Of a stretch of DNA of 54,459 nucleotides, positions 16,679 through 24,730 are shown piece after piece. A program made the position numbers and the translations under genes. Below the pieces are notes generated by a model. That model was given only the letters and a program-made list of their open reading frames with translations. It searched no databases and was not told where the DNA came from. Within the stretch, counting starts at the first letter, position 1. Every line of letters starts with the position of its first letter. The DNA is from a bacterium (GTDB lineage Bacteria > Verrucomicrobiota > Verrucomicrobiia > Limisphaerales > UBA11358), in assembly GCA_021817945.1 (NCBI GenBank), contig JAKAFL010000023.1:1-54459 (forward strand), given 5' to 3'.

Positions 16679-18346
16679 TTATTCCGTCTTGACGGCCTCG
16701 TCTGCCGCATCAAAGGCATGCTGCAGGGCCACCAGGTCCTCGCCCGGTTTCAAGGCATCCAGTATCTTCTGTTCTTCCTTGATTTGTTCATCGGTGTAGC
16801 TGGCCGCCTTGATGGACAGGCCGATACGGCGTTCGCCCTTGTCAATTTTGACCACGCGGGCGGAAACTTCCTGGCCGGCCTTAAGCACGTTTTTGATCTT
16901 GTCCACGCGCTCCTCGCTGATCTGGGAGATGTGCACAAGCCCGTCAATATCGTGCTGCAAGCCCACGAAGGCACCGAAGCTGGCCAGTTTGGTGACTTTG
17001 CCGCTGACCAGGTCGCCCACTTTGTACAGTTTTTCAATGTTGTCCCAGGGATCAGCCCCCAGTTGTTTCAATCCCAAGGCAATGCGTTGGTTCGGGCGGT
17101 CCACTTCCAGCACCACCGCCTCCACCACGTCGCCCTTCTTGATGACTTCGCTTGGATGATTGATCTTGCGGGTCCAGGACATGTCGGAGACATGGATCAT
17201 GCCATCAATTCCTTCTTCCAGTTCCACAAACGCGCCGTAACTGGTGAGATTGCGCACCTGGCCTTTGACCTTCTGGCCGGGCGAATACTTGGTGGCCGCG
17301 CTGTCCCAGGGGTTGGATTCCAACTGGCGCACGCCCAGGGAGATTTTTTGCTCGTCGCGGTTGATGCCCAGCACCACGGCCTCGATCTCTTGGTCCTGCT
17401 TGAGCACGTCGCCGGGTTTGGCAATCCGTTTGGTCCATGAAAGTTCTGTGACATGCACCAAGCCTTCGACGCCGGGTTCCAATTGCACAAAAGCCCCGTA
17501 GGGAACCAGGCTGACGACCTTGCCCTTGACCTTCTGGCCCACCGGGTATTTGGATTCGATATTGTCCCAGGGATTGGTCATTTTCTGTTTCAGTCCCAGG
17601 CTGACCCGTTCCTTTTCCTTGTTCACGTCCAGCACCACCACGTCCAGTTCCTGGCCCACCTTGAGAACCTCGGAGGGATGCGAGAGGCGGCCCCAGCTCA
17701 TGTCGGTGATGTGCAGCAAGCCATCGAGGCCGTTCAAATCAATGAAGGCGCCAAAGTCCGTGATGTTCTTGACGGTGCCCTTGCGAATGTCGCCGGGGGT
17801 CATTTCAGAAAGCAGGCGGTTGCGCTTCTCGGTGCGCTCCGCCTCGATCAATTCACGGCGGGAAAGAACGATGTTTTGGCGTTCCTGGTTGATTTTGACC
17901 ACCTTAAATTCATAGGAATTACCCACGAAACCGGCCAGGTTCTTGGGAGTGATCACGTCAATCTGGGAAGAGGGCAGGAAAGCCTCCACGCCCACGTTGA
18001 CCACCAGGCCGCCCTTGACGACAGCCTTCACTTTGCCGGTGATGATTCCACCTTCGTTGCAGATGGTGAGAATCTTGTCCCAATTCTTCTTGAATTCCGC
18101 CTTTTCATGGGAGAGCACCACGGTGCCTTCCTTGTTTTCCAGCTTTTCAATCAAGACATCAATTTCATCACCGACCTTGACGGATTTCAGGTCCATGAAT
18201 TCATTGCCGGGGATGACCCCTTCGCTTTTATAGCCAATGTCCACCAAAACTTCCTTGGGGCGGACTTCGATGACGGTTCCTTTGACGATTTCGCCTGATG
18301 CAAAGCGCTTGTGGCTCTGCTTCAGGGCTTCTTCCATGGTTAGCAT
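16679..18346 (-). CDS. rpsA: 30S ribosomal protein S1
   Basis: A 555-residue RNA-binding protein that brings mRNA to the 30S subunit. Six S1-type OB-fold domains are visible in order: GEIVKGTVIEVRPKEVLVDI, GIITGKVKAVVKGGLVVNV, GDIRKGTVKNITDFGAFIDL, GQKVKGKVVSLVPYGAFVQL, GQKVKGQVRNLTSYGAFVEL and GDLVSGKVTKLASFGAFVGL. The first two are the degenerate ribosome-binding domains and the last four are the canonical RNA-binding ones. Size matches the usual 550-560. The start may be residue 1 or 4 (MLTMEEAL). In species with weak Shine-Dalgarno signals S1 is especially important for initiation. The 490-base leader may carry autoregulatory structure. Confidence 0.97.
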   Translation of the reverse strand: MLTMEEALKQSHKRFASGEIVKGTVIEVRPKEVLVDIGYKSEGVIPGNEFMDLKSVKVGDEIDVLIEKLENKEGTVVLSHEKAEFKKNWDKILTICNEGGIITGKVKAVVKGGLVVNVGVEAFLPSSQIDVITPKNLAGFVGNSYEFKVVKINQERQNIVLSRRELIEAERTEKRNRLLSEMTPGDIRKGTVKNITDFGAFIDLNGLDGLLHITDMSWGRLSHPSEVLKVGQELDVVVLDVNKEKERVSLGLKQKMTNPWDNIESKYPVGQKVKGKVVSLVPYGAFVQLEPGVEGLVHVTELSWTKRIAKPGDVLKQDQEIEAVVLGINRDEQKISLGVRQLESNPWDSAATKYSPGQKVKGQVRNLTSYGAFVELEEGIDGMIHVSDMSWTRKINHPSEVIKKGDVVEAVVLEVDRPNQRIALGLKQLGADPWDNIEKLYKVGDLVSGKVTKLASFGAFVGLQHDIDGLVHISQISEERVDKIKNVLKAGQEVSARVVKIDKGERRIGLSIKAASYTDEQIKEEQKILDALKPGEDLVALQHAFDAADEAVKTE

Positions 18347-18840
18347 ACGTGCAATTTAAACGGACTACAGGGAGGCTTGCGGACTGGAAAATGATTTCCG
18401 GTCCTGAAGTCTCCATTGCCTAACTACCGACGCTGCAACAGGCAACGGAGGTTGACGGTTAGGTTGTAGGTTGACGGTTTTTTCTCAGCCTTCACGGGCA
18501 TCCGCACACGCGGAGCCCAGGCAGGGATGATTATGACTGTGGGCACCAAAAAGGCAAGCACCAAAGACAGGCATCATCCAGCTTAGCTTTTGAGCCATAG
18601 TGGAATTGTGAGCCGGGGTCCTGAGAGACACGGCGACCTTGGTGAAACCGAAGCCCAGTGAAGGCTGACACATATGAAAGGTGGCCGATTAGCCTGTCGG
18701 ATGTGGCTGCTTTAACGGATTAAAGCTTTTTTAAAACTCTTTCAAAAATGTCCCGGATAAAATTAAAACGTGCCACTTTGAATTTTAGCGCGGCGTGTTT
18801 TTTAAGCCCGACAGGCTACTGAGGCAGTGTGCTGGCTTGC
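18347..18840. other. rpsA leader and intergenic gap
   Basis: No gene seen. It contains a 19-base-spaced direct repeat of GGTTGACGGTT (18450-18460 and 18469-18479), which on the minus strand reads AACCGTCAACC and lies 100-130 bases upstream of rpsA. It also contains a possible miniature element (18690-18818). The direct repeats could be part of a promoter region or a protein-binding site in the rpsA leader. Confidence 0.45.
18690..18818. mobile_element. Possible 129-bp miniature element with 11-bp inverted ends
   Basis: TAGCCTGTCGG at 18690-18700 and CCGACAGGCTA at 18808-18818 are perfect inverted repeats. The interior is AT-rich and non-coding. The end core GCCTGTCGG resembles the ends of the MITE at 428-592, so both may be moved by related transposases. 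Inverted similarity does not extend further inward. Confidence 0.45.
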
Positions 18841-19728
18841 TTACTTGATCGGAACGCAAACGTCGATTTCCGACTCGGGGCTTTTTGGTTTGAATCGTTC
18901 GTCATAAATCTCCAGGTGCGGAGCTTTGCGAAGTGTGTAGTCCGATTTGGGAAGCCACGACGCATAAAGGTAATTAATCGTCTGGCCAATGTTTTCCACC
19001 GGCCCCCTGTGCGTAAACAAGGCGTATTTTCCTGCCGGAATCGTAGCGCTGGTCATGCCCTCGGGATGTTCATTGGGGTTTCTGACGTGCGTGCAGGCGA
19101 TGTAGAGCATCTCGTCTGGATGTGATTTTATATCCTTTTCCTCCAGGCAAATGGTCACACCGAGGTTAACAAGAGACACGCGCGATTTAATTTCTCCGCA
19201 GCGTTTCGCGTAATTACTCCAGAGTTTTGGTATAATTCTGAGGTTGTTGGCTTCAGGTGATATGGCCGAGATAAATCTCCCGCCCAAACCGACTACGTGC
19301 ATTTTTTCAAAGTTTTTGATCGTGGGTTGCATGGTAATTCCCCGGTACAGGTGGTTGAGATAGGTATTTGTGATTTTGGGTTTATGACGGAGCATGACCG
19401 ATTTAATTCCCGCCGCCCGGCATGCTTTTGGAGTTTTTCCAAACATGGCTTTGAAAGCGCGGGTGAAGGCTTCATGGGATTCAAAACCAGCAGCAAGAGC
19501 GATGTCGAGCAACCGACGGTTGGTTTCGCCGACGGCCACCGCCGCAAGTGTCAGCCTGCGTTTGCGGATATATTCTTTGAGCGTATCCCCGACAACCGCC
19601 CGAAAAACCACCTGGAAATGCCATCGTGACAAGCCCGCCGCGCGGGCGATGGAATCAACCGTGAGTTCGTCATCCAGCCGACTTTCGATTAAATCAACGG
19701 CTCGCTGAATGTTTTGCATATATCCCAT
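18841..19728 (-). CDS. AraC-type regulator with GyrI-like effector domain
   Basis: A 295-residue protein. The first 100 residues form an AraC-type double helix-turn-helix (IARAAGLSRWHFQVVFRAVV and LLDIALAAGFESHEAFTRAF). The rest, beginning around residue 130 (MQPTIKNFEKMHVVGLGGRF), is a GyrI/SOUL-like effector-binding domain ending LEIYDERF...IDVCVPIK. This architecture is that of Rob/TipA-like regulators that respond to drugs or small molecules. I chose ATG 19728 because AGGA lies 8 bases upstream; the frame extends much further back but that part is not protein-like. No divergent target gene is adjacent. Confidence 0.85.
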   Translation of the reverse strand: MGYMQNIQRAVDLIESRLDDELTVDSIARAAGLSRWHFQVVFRAVVGDTLKEYIRKRRLTLAAVAVGETNRRLLDIALAAGFESHEAFTRAFKAMFGKTPKACRAAGIKSVMLRHKPKITNTYLNHLYRGITMQPTIKNFEKMHVVGLGGRFISAISPEANNLRIIPKLWSNYAKRCGEIKSRVSLVNLGVTICLEEKDIKSHPDEMLYIACTHVRNPNEHPEGMTSATIPAGKYALFTHRGPVENIGQTINYLYASWLPKSDYTLRKAPHLEIYDERFKPKSPESEIDVCVPIK

Positions 19729-20436
19729 AAAAACCATCCTATAAAAACCGATCTTTAGACACATCATAGCGAATTCTCGCCGGAGATATTTGATATTTTG
19801 TGCGAAAATGTTAAGCCCATGGTTGACTGTCAGCGAGAGATCAATACCCCTTGCCGCAGCACCCATGTTATTTAGAATGAATCGGAGCCATTCCGTGATG
19901 GCCTTTGGGGCGGGGGGTGGTGAGCCATGCGTCTGGGGAATTTTACGAGGTTGCCATGCCGGCGGGCTTGGCGGCGAGGTTGTTTTAATGCATGTTTCGC
20001 TGATCCCATGCGGTTGGATTGGCTGGCGGCTAAAATGGCATGGTGAACGGTTGGGTTGCTTTTTCGCATCAAGACACGAAGGCGCGAAAGGGGGAATGGG
20101 AAGGATAAATCCGCAGATGGACCCAGATGGGCGCAGATTTACCCCTCCCCGGCATTCCCGATTAATGGGAAGTGCTGGAGAGGGAGGAAAAAGCGGTGGT
20201 TGGTCTAAATGCATTTTGGGAAGGTTGTGCATGTGTGTGAGGGATGCCCACTTCCCATGAACCAGCATACCACTTCCATATCAGGTTCAAGGGTTCAAAG
20301 CGCGAAATTTAATTTGGGAAATACCTCTCCTCGCGCTTCGCCAACGGTGCGAGGAAACCAGGGGCGCTTGACATTTGCCACTGCGGCTGGCCTAATGGCC
20401 ACAGACAATCCTGATCTTGACTCTGGAGCAAATGCC
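19729..20436. other. Gap with degenerate 243-bp repeat pieces
   Basis: At 20141-20200 there is a degraded CCCCTCCCCGGC...GGAGAGGGAGGAAAAAG block, and at 20322-20370 an inverted fragment of the GC-rich part of the repeat (CTCTCCTCGCGCTTCGCC...GCGAGGAAACCAGG). No gene is supported on either strand, although long open frames cross the area. Confidence 0.55.
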
Positions 20437-20982
20437 ATGGAGATATATCCCATCTTACTGGTCACAGGGCTGATGTTTACGCTGCTGAGCGTCTTCTTTG
20501 GTCACCTCCTGGATGGCAGCGGGGCGGTGGGTTTGAGCGGGCATGCGGATGGCGGCGCCGATTCGGGCGGGGTGCCTGGCCTGAGTATTTTCAGTCCCAC
20601 GGTGCTTTCCACATTTGTGACGGCTTTTGGGGCGGCGGGGTGGATGCTCTCTGACGTTTCGATATTCAGGGCACAGCCCTGGCTTTGCGCTTTGATTTCC
20701 TTGGGGGCGGGCATGGTTGTGGCGGGATTGGTCTTGTGGCTGTTTAACTGTCTATTCCGCAAAACCGAAAGTTCGAGCGAGGCGCAGGTCAGCGAGTTGA
20801 TCGGCCAGACCGCCGCAATCACTGCGCCCATTCCGGAGAAGGGTGTGGGGGAGATAGCCTATGTGATGGCCGGATCGCGCTATACCGCGCCCGCCAGGGA
20901 CGAGAAGGGCCGTGGCCTTCCTGTGGGGCTCACAGTCCGCATCACGCGCATCATTGGAAACCAATTTTACGTGGATTATTAA
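20437..20982 (+). CDS. NfeD-like membrane protein
   Basis: A 181-residue membrane protein with an N-terminal transmembrane segment (MEIYPILLVTGLMFTLLSVF), a glycine-rich loop, further hydrophobic segments (LSTFVTAFGAAGWML and LISLGAGMVVAGLVLWLF) and a soluble C-terminal OB-fold-like domain starting near ELIGQTAAITAP and ending VRITRIIGNQFYVDY. NfeD proteins pair with flotillin/stomatin-like (SPFH) proteins in membrane microdomains, and a flotillin follows 96 bases later. ATG 20437 was chosen because GGAG lies 9 bases before it and upstream residues look non-coding. Confidence 0.8.
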   Translation: MEIYPILLVTGLMFTLLSVFFGHLLDGSGAVGLSGHADGGADSGGVPGLSIFSPTVLSTFVTAFGAAGWMLSDVSIFRAQPWLCALISLGAGMVVAGLVLWLFNCLFRKTESSSEAQVSELIGQTAAITAPIPEKGVGEIAYVMAGSRYTAPARDEKGRGLPVGLTVRITRIIGNQFYVDY

Positions 20983-21078
20983 TCAACCCAAACGCCAGCA
21001 TCCTACCACTTTTTACACTTTCCCGACTCTGTCCAAGCCAGGGCCGGGGCCGAAACCAAGACTGAACCTCATTATTCC

Positions 21079-22653
21079 ATGATAGCAATCACCCTCCCCA
21101 ATCCCGCGCAGTTTTCCATGCTGGCGGACCTGGAACTGTTCAAGGCCACTTTGGGCATTGCGGCCTTGCTGGCCGTGTTTTTCATCATTTTGGGCATATG
21201 GGCCAGCCGCTACACCAAGACGGGGCCCAACCAGGTGCTGATTATTTCGGGGCGCAAACACAAATTAAAGGATCCGGATGGACAAATCCGCGAGGTCGGT
21301 TTCCGGGTGGTGAAGGGCGGCGGCCGGTTTGTCTGGCCGGTGATTGAGAAGGTGGACGTTCTTTCCCTGGAACTGCTCACCATAGACGTTCAAACCCCCG
21401 AGGTGTACACCAGCCAGGGTGTGCCGGTACTGGTGGATGGCGTGGCTCAAACCAAGGTGAAAGGCGATGATATTTCCATAGCCACGGCTGCGGAACAGTT
21501 TCTCAGCAAGGGCGTGGATGAAATCAAAAACATCGCCATGCAGACCCTGGAGGGTCATTTGCGCGCCATTCTTGGCACCATGACGGTGGAGGAGATTTAT
21601 CAAAACCGCGATGCTTTTGCTTCCAAGGTCCAGGAAGTGGCCGCTGGCGACATGGCCAACATGGGGCTGACCATTGTCAGTTTCACCATACGCGATATCC
21701 GCGATTCCCAAGGTTACCTGGAGGCGCTGGGGCGCCCGCGCATTGCGCAGGTCAAGCGCGATGCCACAATCGCCCAGGCGGAAGCCGATCGCGATTCGCA
21801 AATCCGCTCCGCCCAGGCCAAGCAAGCCGGCCAGGAAGCGCAGTTTGCCGCCGACACCAAGATTGCCAGCGCGCAGCGGGATTACCAAGTCAACCTGGCT
21901 CAATACCAGGCCTCTGTAAACGTGCAAAAAGCGCAGGCCGACCTTGCCTACGACCTCCAAAAATTCAAGACCGGCCAGTTGGTCAAGGCTGAGGAGGTGC
22001 AGGTGAACATTGTTGAAAAGCAAAAGCAAATCGAATTGCAGCAACAGGAAATTCTCCGCAAGCAAAGGGAGCTTGAGGCGACCATCCAAAAGCCGGCGGA
22101 TGCGGAACGCTACCGGGTGGAGACGCTGGCGAATGCCAGGAAATTCCAATTGGAAACCGAAGCCGAGGGGTCGGCCGCCGCGACCAAGGCCACCGGTTTT
22201 GCTGGCGCTGACGTGGTGAAAGCCACCGGGCTGGCCGAGGCCGATGCGAATCAGGCTCGCGGCCTGGCGGAAGCCGCAGTCATTGAGGCCCAAGGCAAAG
22301 CCACCGCCGAGGCCATGCGCGTGAAGGCCGAATCCTTCAAACAATACAACGAAGCTGCGGTCATCGAAATGATAGTCCGTATCCTGCCCGAGGTGGCCGG
22401 AAAAATCAGCGAACCCCTCTCCCGCACGGATAAAATGGTGATCATCAACTCCGGCAACGGGCCGGGTGGGGGAGCCAGCAAATTGACTGGCGATGTCACC
22501 ACCATCATCAGCCAGTTGCCGCCCATCATCGAGAGCCTGACTGGCATCCAGTTTGAGAAGTTGATCGAGCAGGTGCCCGCGCTCAAGCGGGCCATGGATG
22601 GCGGCCAGCAACCAGCCCAGCCGCCTGCCCAGCCACCCCCAGCCAAATCGTGA
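21079..22653 (+). CDS. Flotillin-like SPFH protein
   Basis: A 524-residue protein of the flotillin/YuaG type. A transmembrane segment near residues 25-45 (TLGIAALLAVFFIILGIW) is followed by the SPFH domain (GPNQVLIISGR, GGRFVWPVIEKVDVLSLEL, QTLEGHLRAILGTMTVEEIY), then a long Ala/Glu/Gln-rich coiled coil (VNIVEKQKQIELQQQEI) with repeated EA motifs, and a C-terminal domain containing MVIINSG. It oligomerises and scaffolds functional membrane microdomains. The tail is Pro/Gln rich (QPAQPPAQPPPAKS). The gene lies between NfeD and sppA on one strand; a terminator-like structure follows immediately. Confidence 0.93.
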   Translation: MIAITLPNPAQFSMLADLELFKATLGIAALLAVFFIILGIWASRYTKTGPNQVLIISGRKHKLKDPDGQIREVGFRVVKGGGRFVWPVIEKVDVLSLELLTIDVQTPEVYTSQGVPVLVDGVAQTKVKGDDISIATAAEQFLSKGVDEIKNIAMQTLEGHLRAILGTMTVEEIYQNRDAFASKVQEVAAGDMANMGLTIVSFTIRDIRDSQGYLEALGRPRIAQVKRDATIAQAEADRDSQIRSAQAKQAGQEAQFAADTKIASAQRDYQVNLAQYQASVNVQKAQADLAYDLQKFKTGQLVKAEEVQVNIVEKQKQIELQQQEILRKQRELEATIQKPADAERYRVETLANARKFQLETEAEGSAAATKATGFAGADVVKATGLAEADANQARGLAEAAVIEAQGKATAEAMRVKAESFKQYNEAAVIEMIVRILPEVAGKISEPLSRTDKMVIINSGNGPGGGASKLTGDVTTIISQLPPIIESLTGIQFEKLIEQVPALKRAMDGGQQPAQPPAQPPPAKS

Positions 22654-22657
22654 AAGT

Positions 22658-22735
22658 CGGGCGGGGGCGGGGGTCTGTCAGGTTTGGAAAGGGCGTGTCC
22701 GGCCGCTGAACCCGCCCCCTTTCAGCCCGTTTTTT
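22658..22735 (+). terminator. Terminator-like hairpin after flotillin
   Basis: CGGGC (22658-22662) and GGGGGCGGG (22663-22671) pair with GCCCG (22725-22729) and CCCGCCCCC (22711-22719), with a small bulge between, and TTTTTT follows (22730-22735). It probably ends the NfeD-flotillin transcript or separates it from sppA. Confidence 0.6.
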
Positions 22736-22788
22736 GGTCGGTGATTTGAAATTTGCAGAAGCCGTGATTTTCCCTTAACTTCATCGCC

Positions 22789-23958
22789 ATGGACTCATAT
22801 CCGCCAGCCGGTGGGCCTCCGCCCCTGATTACACCTCCGCCCATTGCTCCCCTGCCTCCCCTGCCGCGAAAGAGACGTGGCTGGATGGTGGCTGCCCTTA
22901 TCCTGATGGTGCTGCTGGCCATCAGTGTTTTCACGAACTTTGTCCAACTGGTTTCCCATGCCCTGACCTTCCACCGTGGTTTCCACGCCCTCGATGCCCG
23001 CGAGGTGGGACCCACCCTTGAGGAGTGTATTCTTGAGAACAACCATTCCCACAACAAGATAGCCGTCATACCGGTCGAAGGCATCATCACCAGCCAATCC
23101 ATGGATGATTCCGGCAACACGATGGTGGATGTGATCAAGGCCGAGCTTGACAGCGCCCAGGCCGATGACAGCGTGAAGGCCGTGATCCTGAAGGTGAATT
23201 CGCCGGGAGGCGAGGTCATGGCTGCCGATGAAATCAACAAGGCCATCGTGGCCTTCCAGAGCCAAGGTCGGAATGAACCCAATGATGATCCCGGCGGGCG
23301 GCGTGTCAAACCGGTGATTTGCTCCATGGGGACACTGGCTGCCTCCGGCGGGTACTACATCTCCGCTCCCTGCCGCTGGGTGGTGGCCAATGAACTGACC
23401 CTCACCGGCAGTATAGGGGTGATCATGGAAGGCTTCAACTATCGAGGTCTCATGGACAAGGTGGGGGTGGAACCCGTGGTTTACAAAAGCGGCCGGTTCA
23501 AGGACATGCTGAGCCCGTTCCGTTCCACCAATGAAATTCCGCCCGAGGAACATGCGATGGTCCAGAACCTCATCAATGACACTTACGATAAATTCAAGTC
23601 CGTGGTGGAGCAGGGGCGCGCCTCGGCCCACCTGCTCAACCAGGACCAGGGAAGGGAGCTTGCTGCCGATTGGGTGAAGGATGCTGATGGCCGGGTGCTT
23701 TCCGGGCGCCAGGCCCTGGACCTGGGATTGGTGGACGAACTGGGTGACTTCGATGCGGCCGTGGACCGCGCTGAAAAAATCGCCCACATTACAAATGCCA
23801 ACCTTGTCGAATACCGGCAAAAATATGACATCTCCAATTTTCTTTCCATGCTGGGCGAATCCAGCCGCGCCAATGTGGTGAAATTGGACGTGGGTATTGA
23901 CCTGCCACGGCTTCAGGCGGGCTGCCTCTATTTTCTCTGGCAACCGCCGGGGGATTGA
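22789..23958 (+). CDS. sppA: Signal peptide peptidase SppA, S49 family
   Basis: A 389-residue membrane serine protease that degrades cleaved signal peptides. A proline-rich N terminus is followed by a transmembrane segment (MVAALILMVLLAISVF). Catalytic residues can be placed: Ser186 in GTLAASGGYYIS and Lys238 in YKSGRFKDMLSP, which are 52 residues apart as in B. subtilis SppA (Ser147/Lys199). VNSPGGEV marks the oxyanion region. It is the single-domain short form. The unusual proline-rich N-terminal tail (about 25 residues) is presumably cytoplasmic. It follows flotillin by 135 bases, and upp starts 9 bases later. Confidence 0.93.
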   Translation: MDSYPPAGGPPPLITPPPIAPLPPLPRKRRGWMVAALILMVLLAISVFTNFVQLVSHALTFHRGFHALDAREVGPTLEECILENNHSHNKIAVIPVEGIITSQSMDDSGNTMVDVIKAELDSAQADDSVKAVILKVNSPGGEVMAADEINKAIVAFQSQGRNEPNDDPGGRRVKPVICSMGTLAASGGYYISAPCRWVVANELTLTGSIGVIMEGFNYRGLMDKVGVEPVVYKSGRFKDMLSPFRSTNEIPPEEHAMVQNLINDTYDKFKSVVEQGRASAHLLNQDQGRELAADWVKDADGRVLSGRQALDLGLVDELGDFDAAVDRAEKIAHITNANLVEYRQKYDISNFLSMLGESSRANVVKLDVGIDLPRLQAGCLYFLWQPPGD

Positions 23959-23967
23959 ACCGCTCCC

Positions 23968-24591
23968 ATGCAGGGTGTCACCATCATCAGCCATTCACTG
24001 GTGCAGCATAACCTCGCCCGGTTGCGCGATCACCGCACCGAGCCTCCGGAATTCCGCCGGTTGATGGGGGAGACCGCCTCTCTGCTCATCTATGAGGCCA
24101 CCCGCTCACTGCCCCTTCGGCCTGTGCGGGTCCGCACACCGTTGGGCAGCGCAAATGGAAACTCCCTGGCTCGGGAGATTGTCCTGGTCCCCATTCTGCG
24201 CGCGGGTCTAGGCATGCTGGATGCCGTCCTGAACCTGATTCCCCATGCTCGCGTGGGTTTCATTGGAATGAAGCGGGAGGAAACCACCCTTCGGGCCATG
24301 TTTTACCATCAAAGCTTTCCAAAAAACCTCGGCCAGTGCCAAGTCATTCTCCTTGATCCCATGCTTGCCACCGGGGGCAGCGCGGTCGCAGCGCTGGACC
24401 TGCTCAAAAACCAGGGGGCGCGTCATATCCGGTTGGTCCACCTTCTGGCGGCGCCGGAAGGTATAAAGACCGTGCGCCGGCATCACCGCTCCGTGCCCAT
24501 CTATACTGCGGCGGTGGATCGCCGGCTGAATGGCAGGGGATTTATCCTGCCCGGGTTGGGTGATGCCGGGGACAGGCTTTTTGGCACCTGA
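23968..24591 (+). CDS. upp: Uracil phosphoribosyltransferase
   Basis: A 207-residue salvage enzyme converting uracil and PRPP to UMP. Family signs are SHSLVQHNLARLRD at the N terminus, VPILRAGLGMLD, the PRPP loop LLDPMLATGGSA and a uracil-binding C terminus with GFILPGLGDAGDRLFGT. Length fits the family (about 208). It starts 9 bases after sppA, so co-transcription is likely, although no functional link to a signal peptide peptidase is known. It supplies UMP to the kinase encoded by pyrH elsewhere in the window. Confidence 0.96.
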   Translation: MQGVTIISHSLVQHNLARLRDHRTEPPEFRRLMGETASLLIYEATRSLPLRPVRVRTPLGSANGNSLAREIVLVPILRAGLGMLDAVLNLIPHARVGFIGMKREETTLRAMFYHQSFPKNLGQCQVILLDPMLATGGSAVAALDLLKNQGARHIRLVHLLAAPEGIKTVRRHHRSVPIYTAAVDRRLNGRGFILPGLGDAGDRLFGT

Positions 24592-24663
24592 AACAACGCC
24601 TGAGATTTTTCCAGTGAACCTTTACTGGGGGACCACAATGGGTTTTGGCCATCTTTCTGCTTT

Positions 24664-24694
24664 AACCCGAAAAACGAAATTTAAAAGGGCCATC
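24664..24694. repeat. 82-bp inverted-repeat element, left arm only (copy 3)
   Basis: AACCCGAAAAACGAAATTT followed by AAAAGGGCCATC matches the left arm of the other copies. The right arm is not found; a short CCGGGTTGAA follows at 24698. It lies between upp and the sulfatase gene, and no gene is interrupted. Confidence 0.65.
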
Positions 24695-24730
24695 TAGCCG
24701 GGTTGAAACAGCACGTCTCAGTCAGGCAGC

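Noticed and set aside
21265..22611. 448-residue minus-strand frame across the flotillin gene
   Set aside because: Antisense shadow of a repetitive coiled-coil gene; Leu/Gly/His-rich composition is a codon-bias artefact.
22795..23994. 399-residue minus-strand frame across sppA
   Set aside because: Antisense to SppA with catalytic residues in the sense frame; no alternative family visible.
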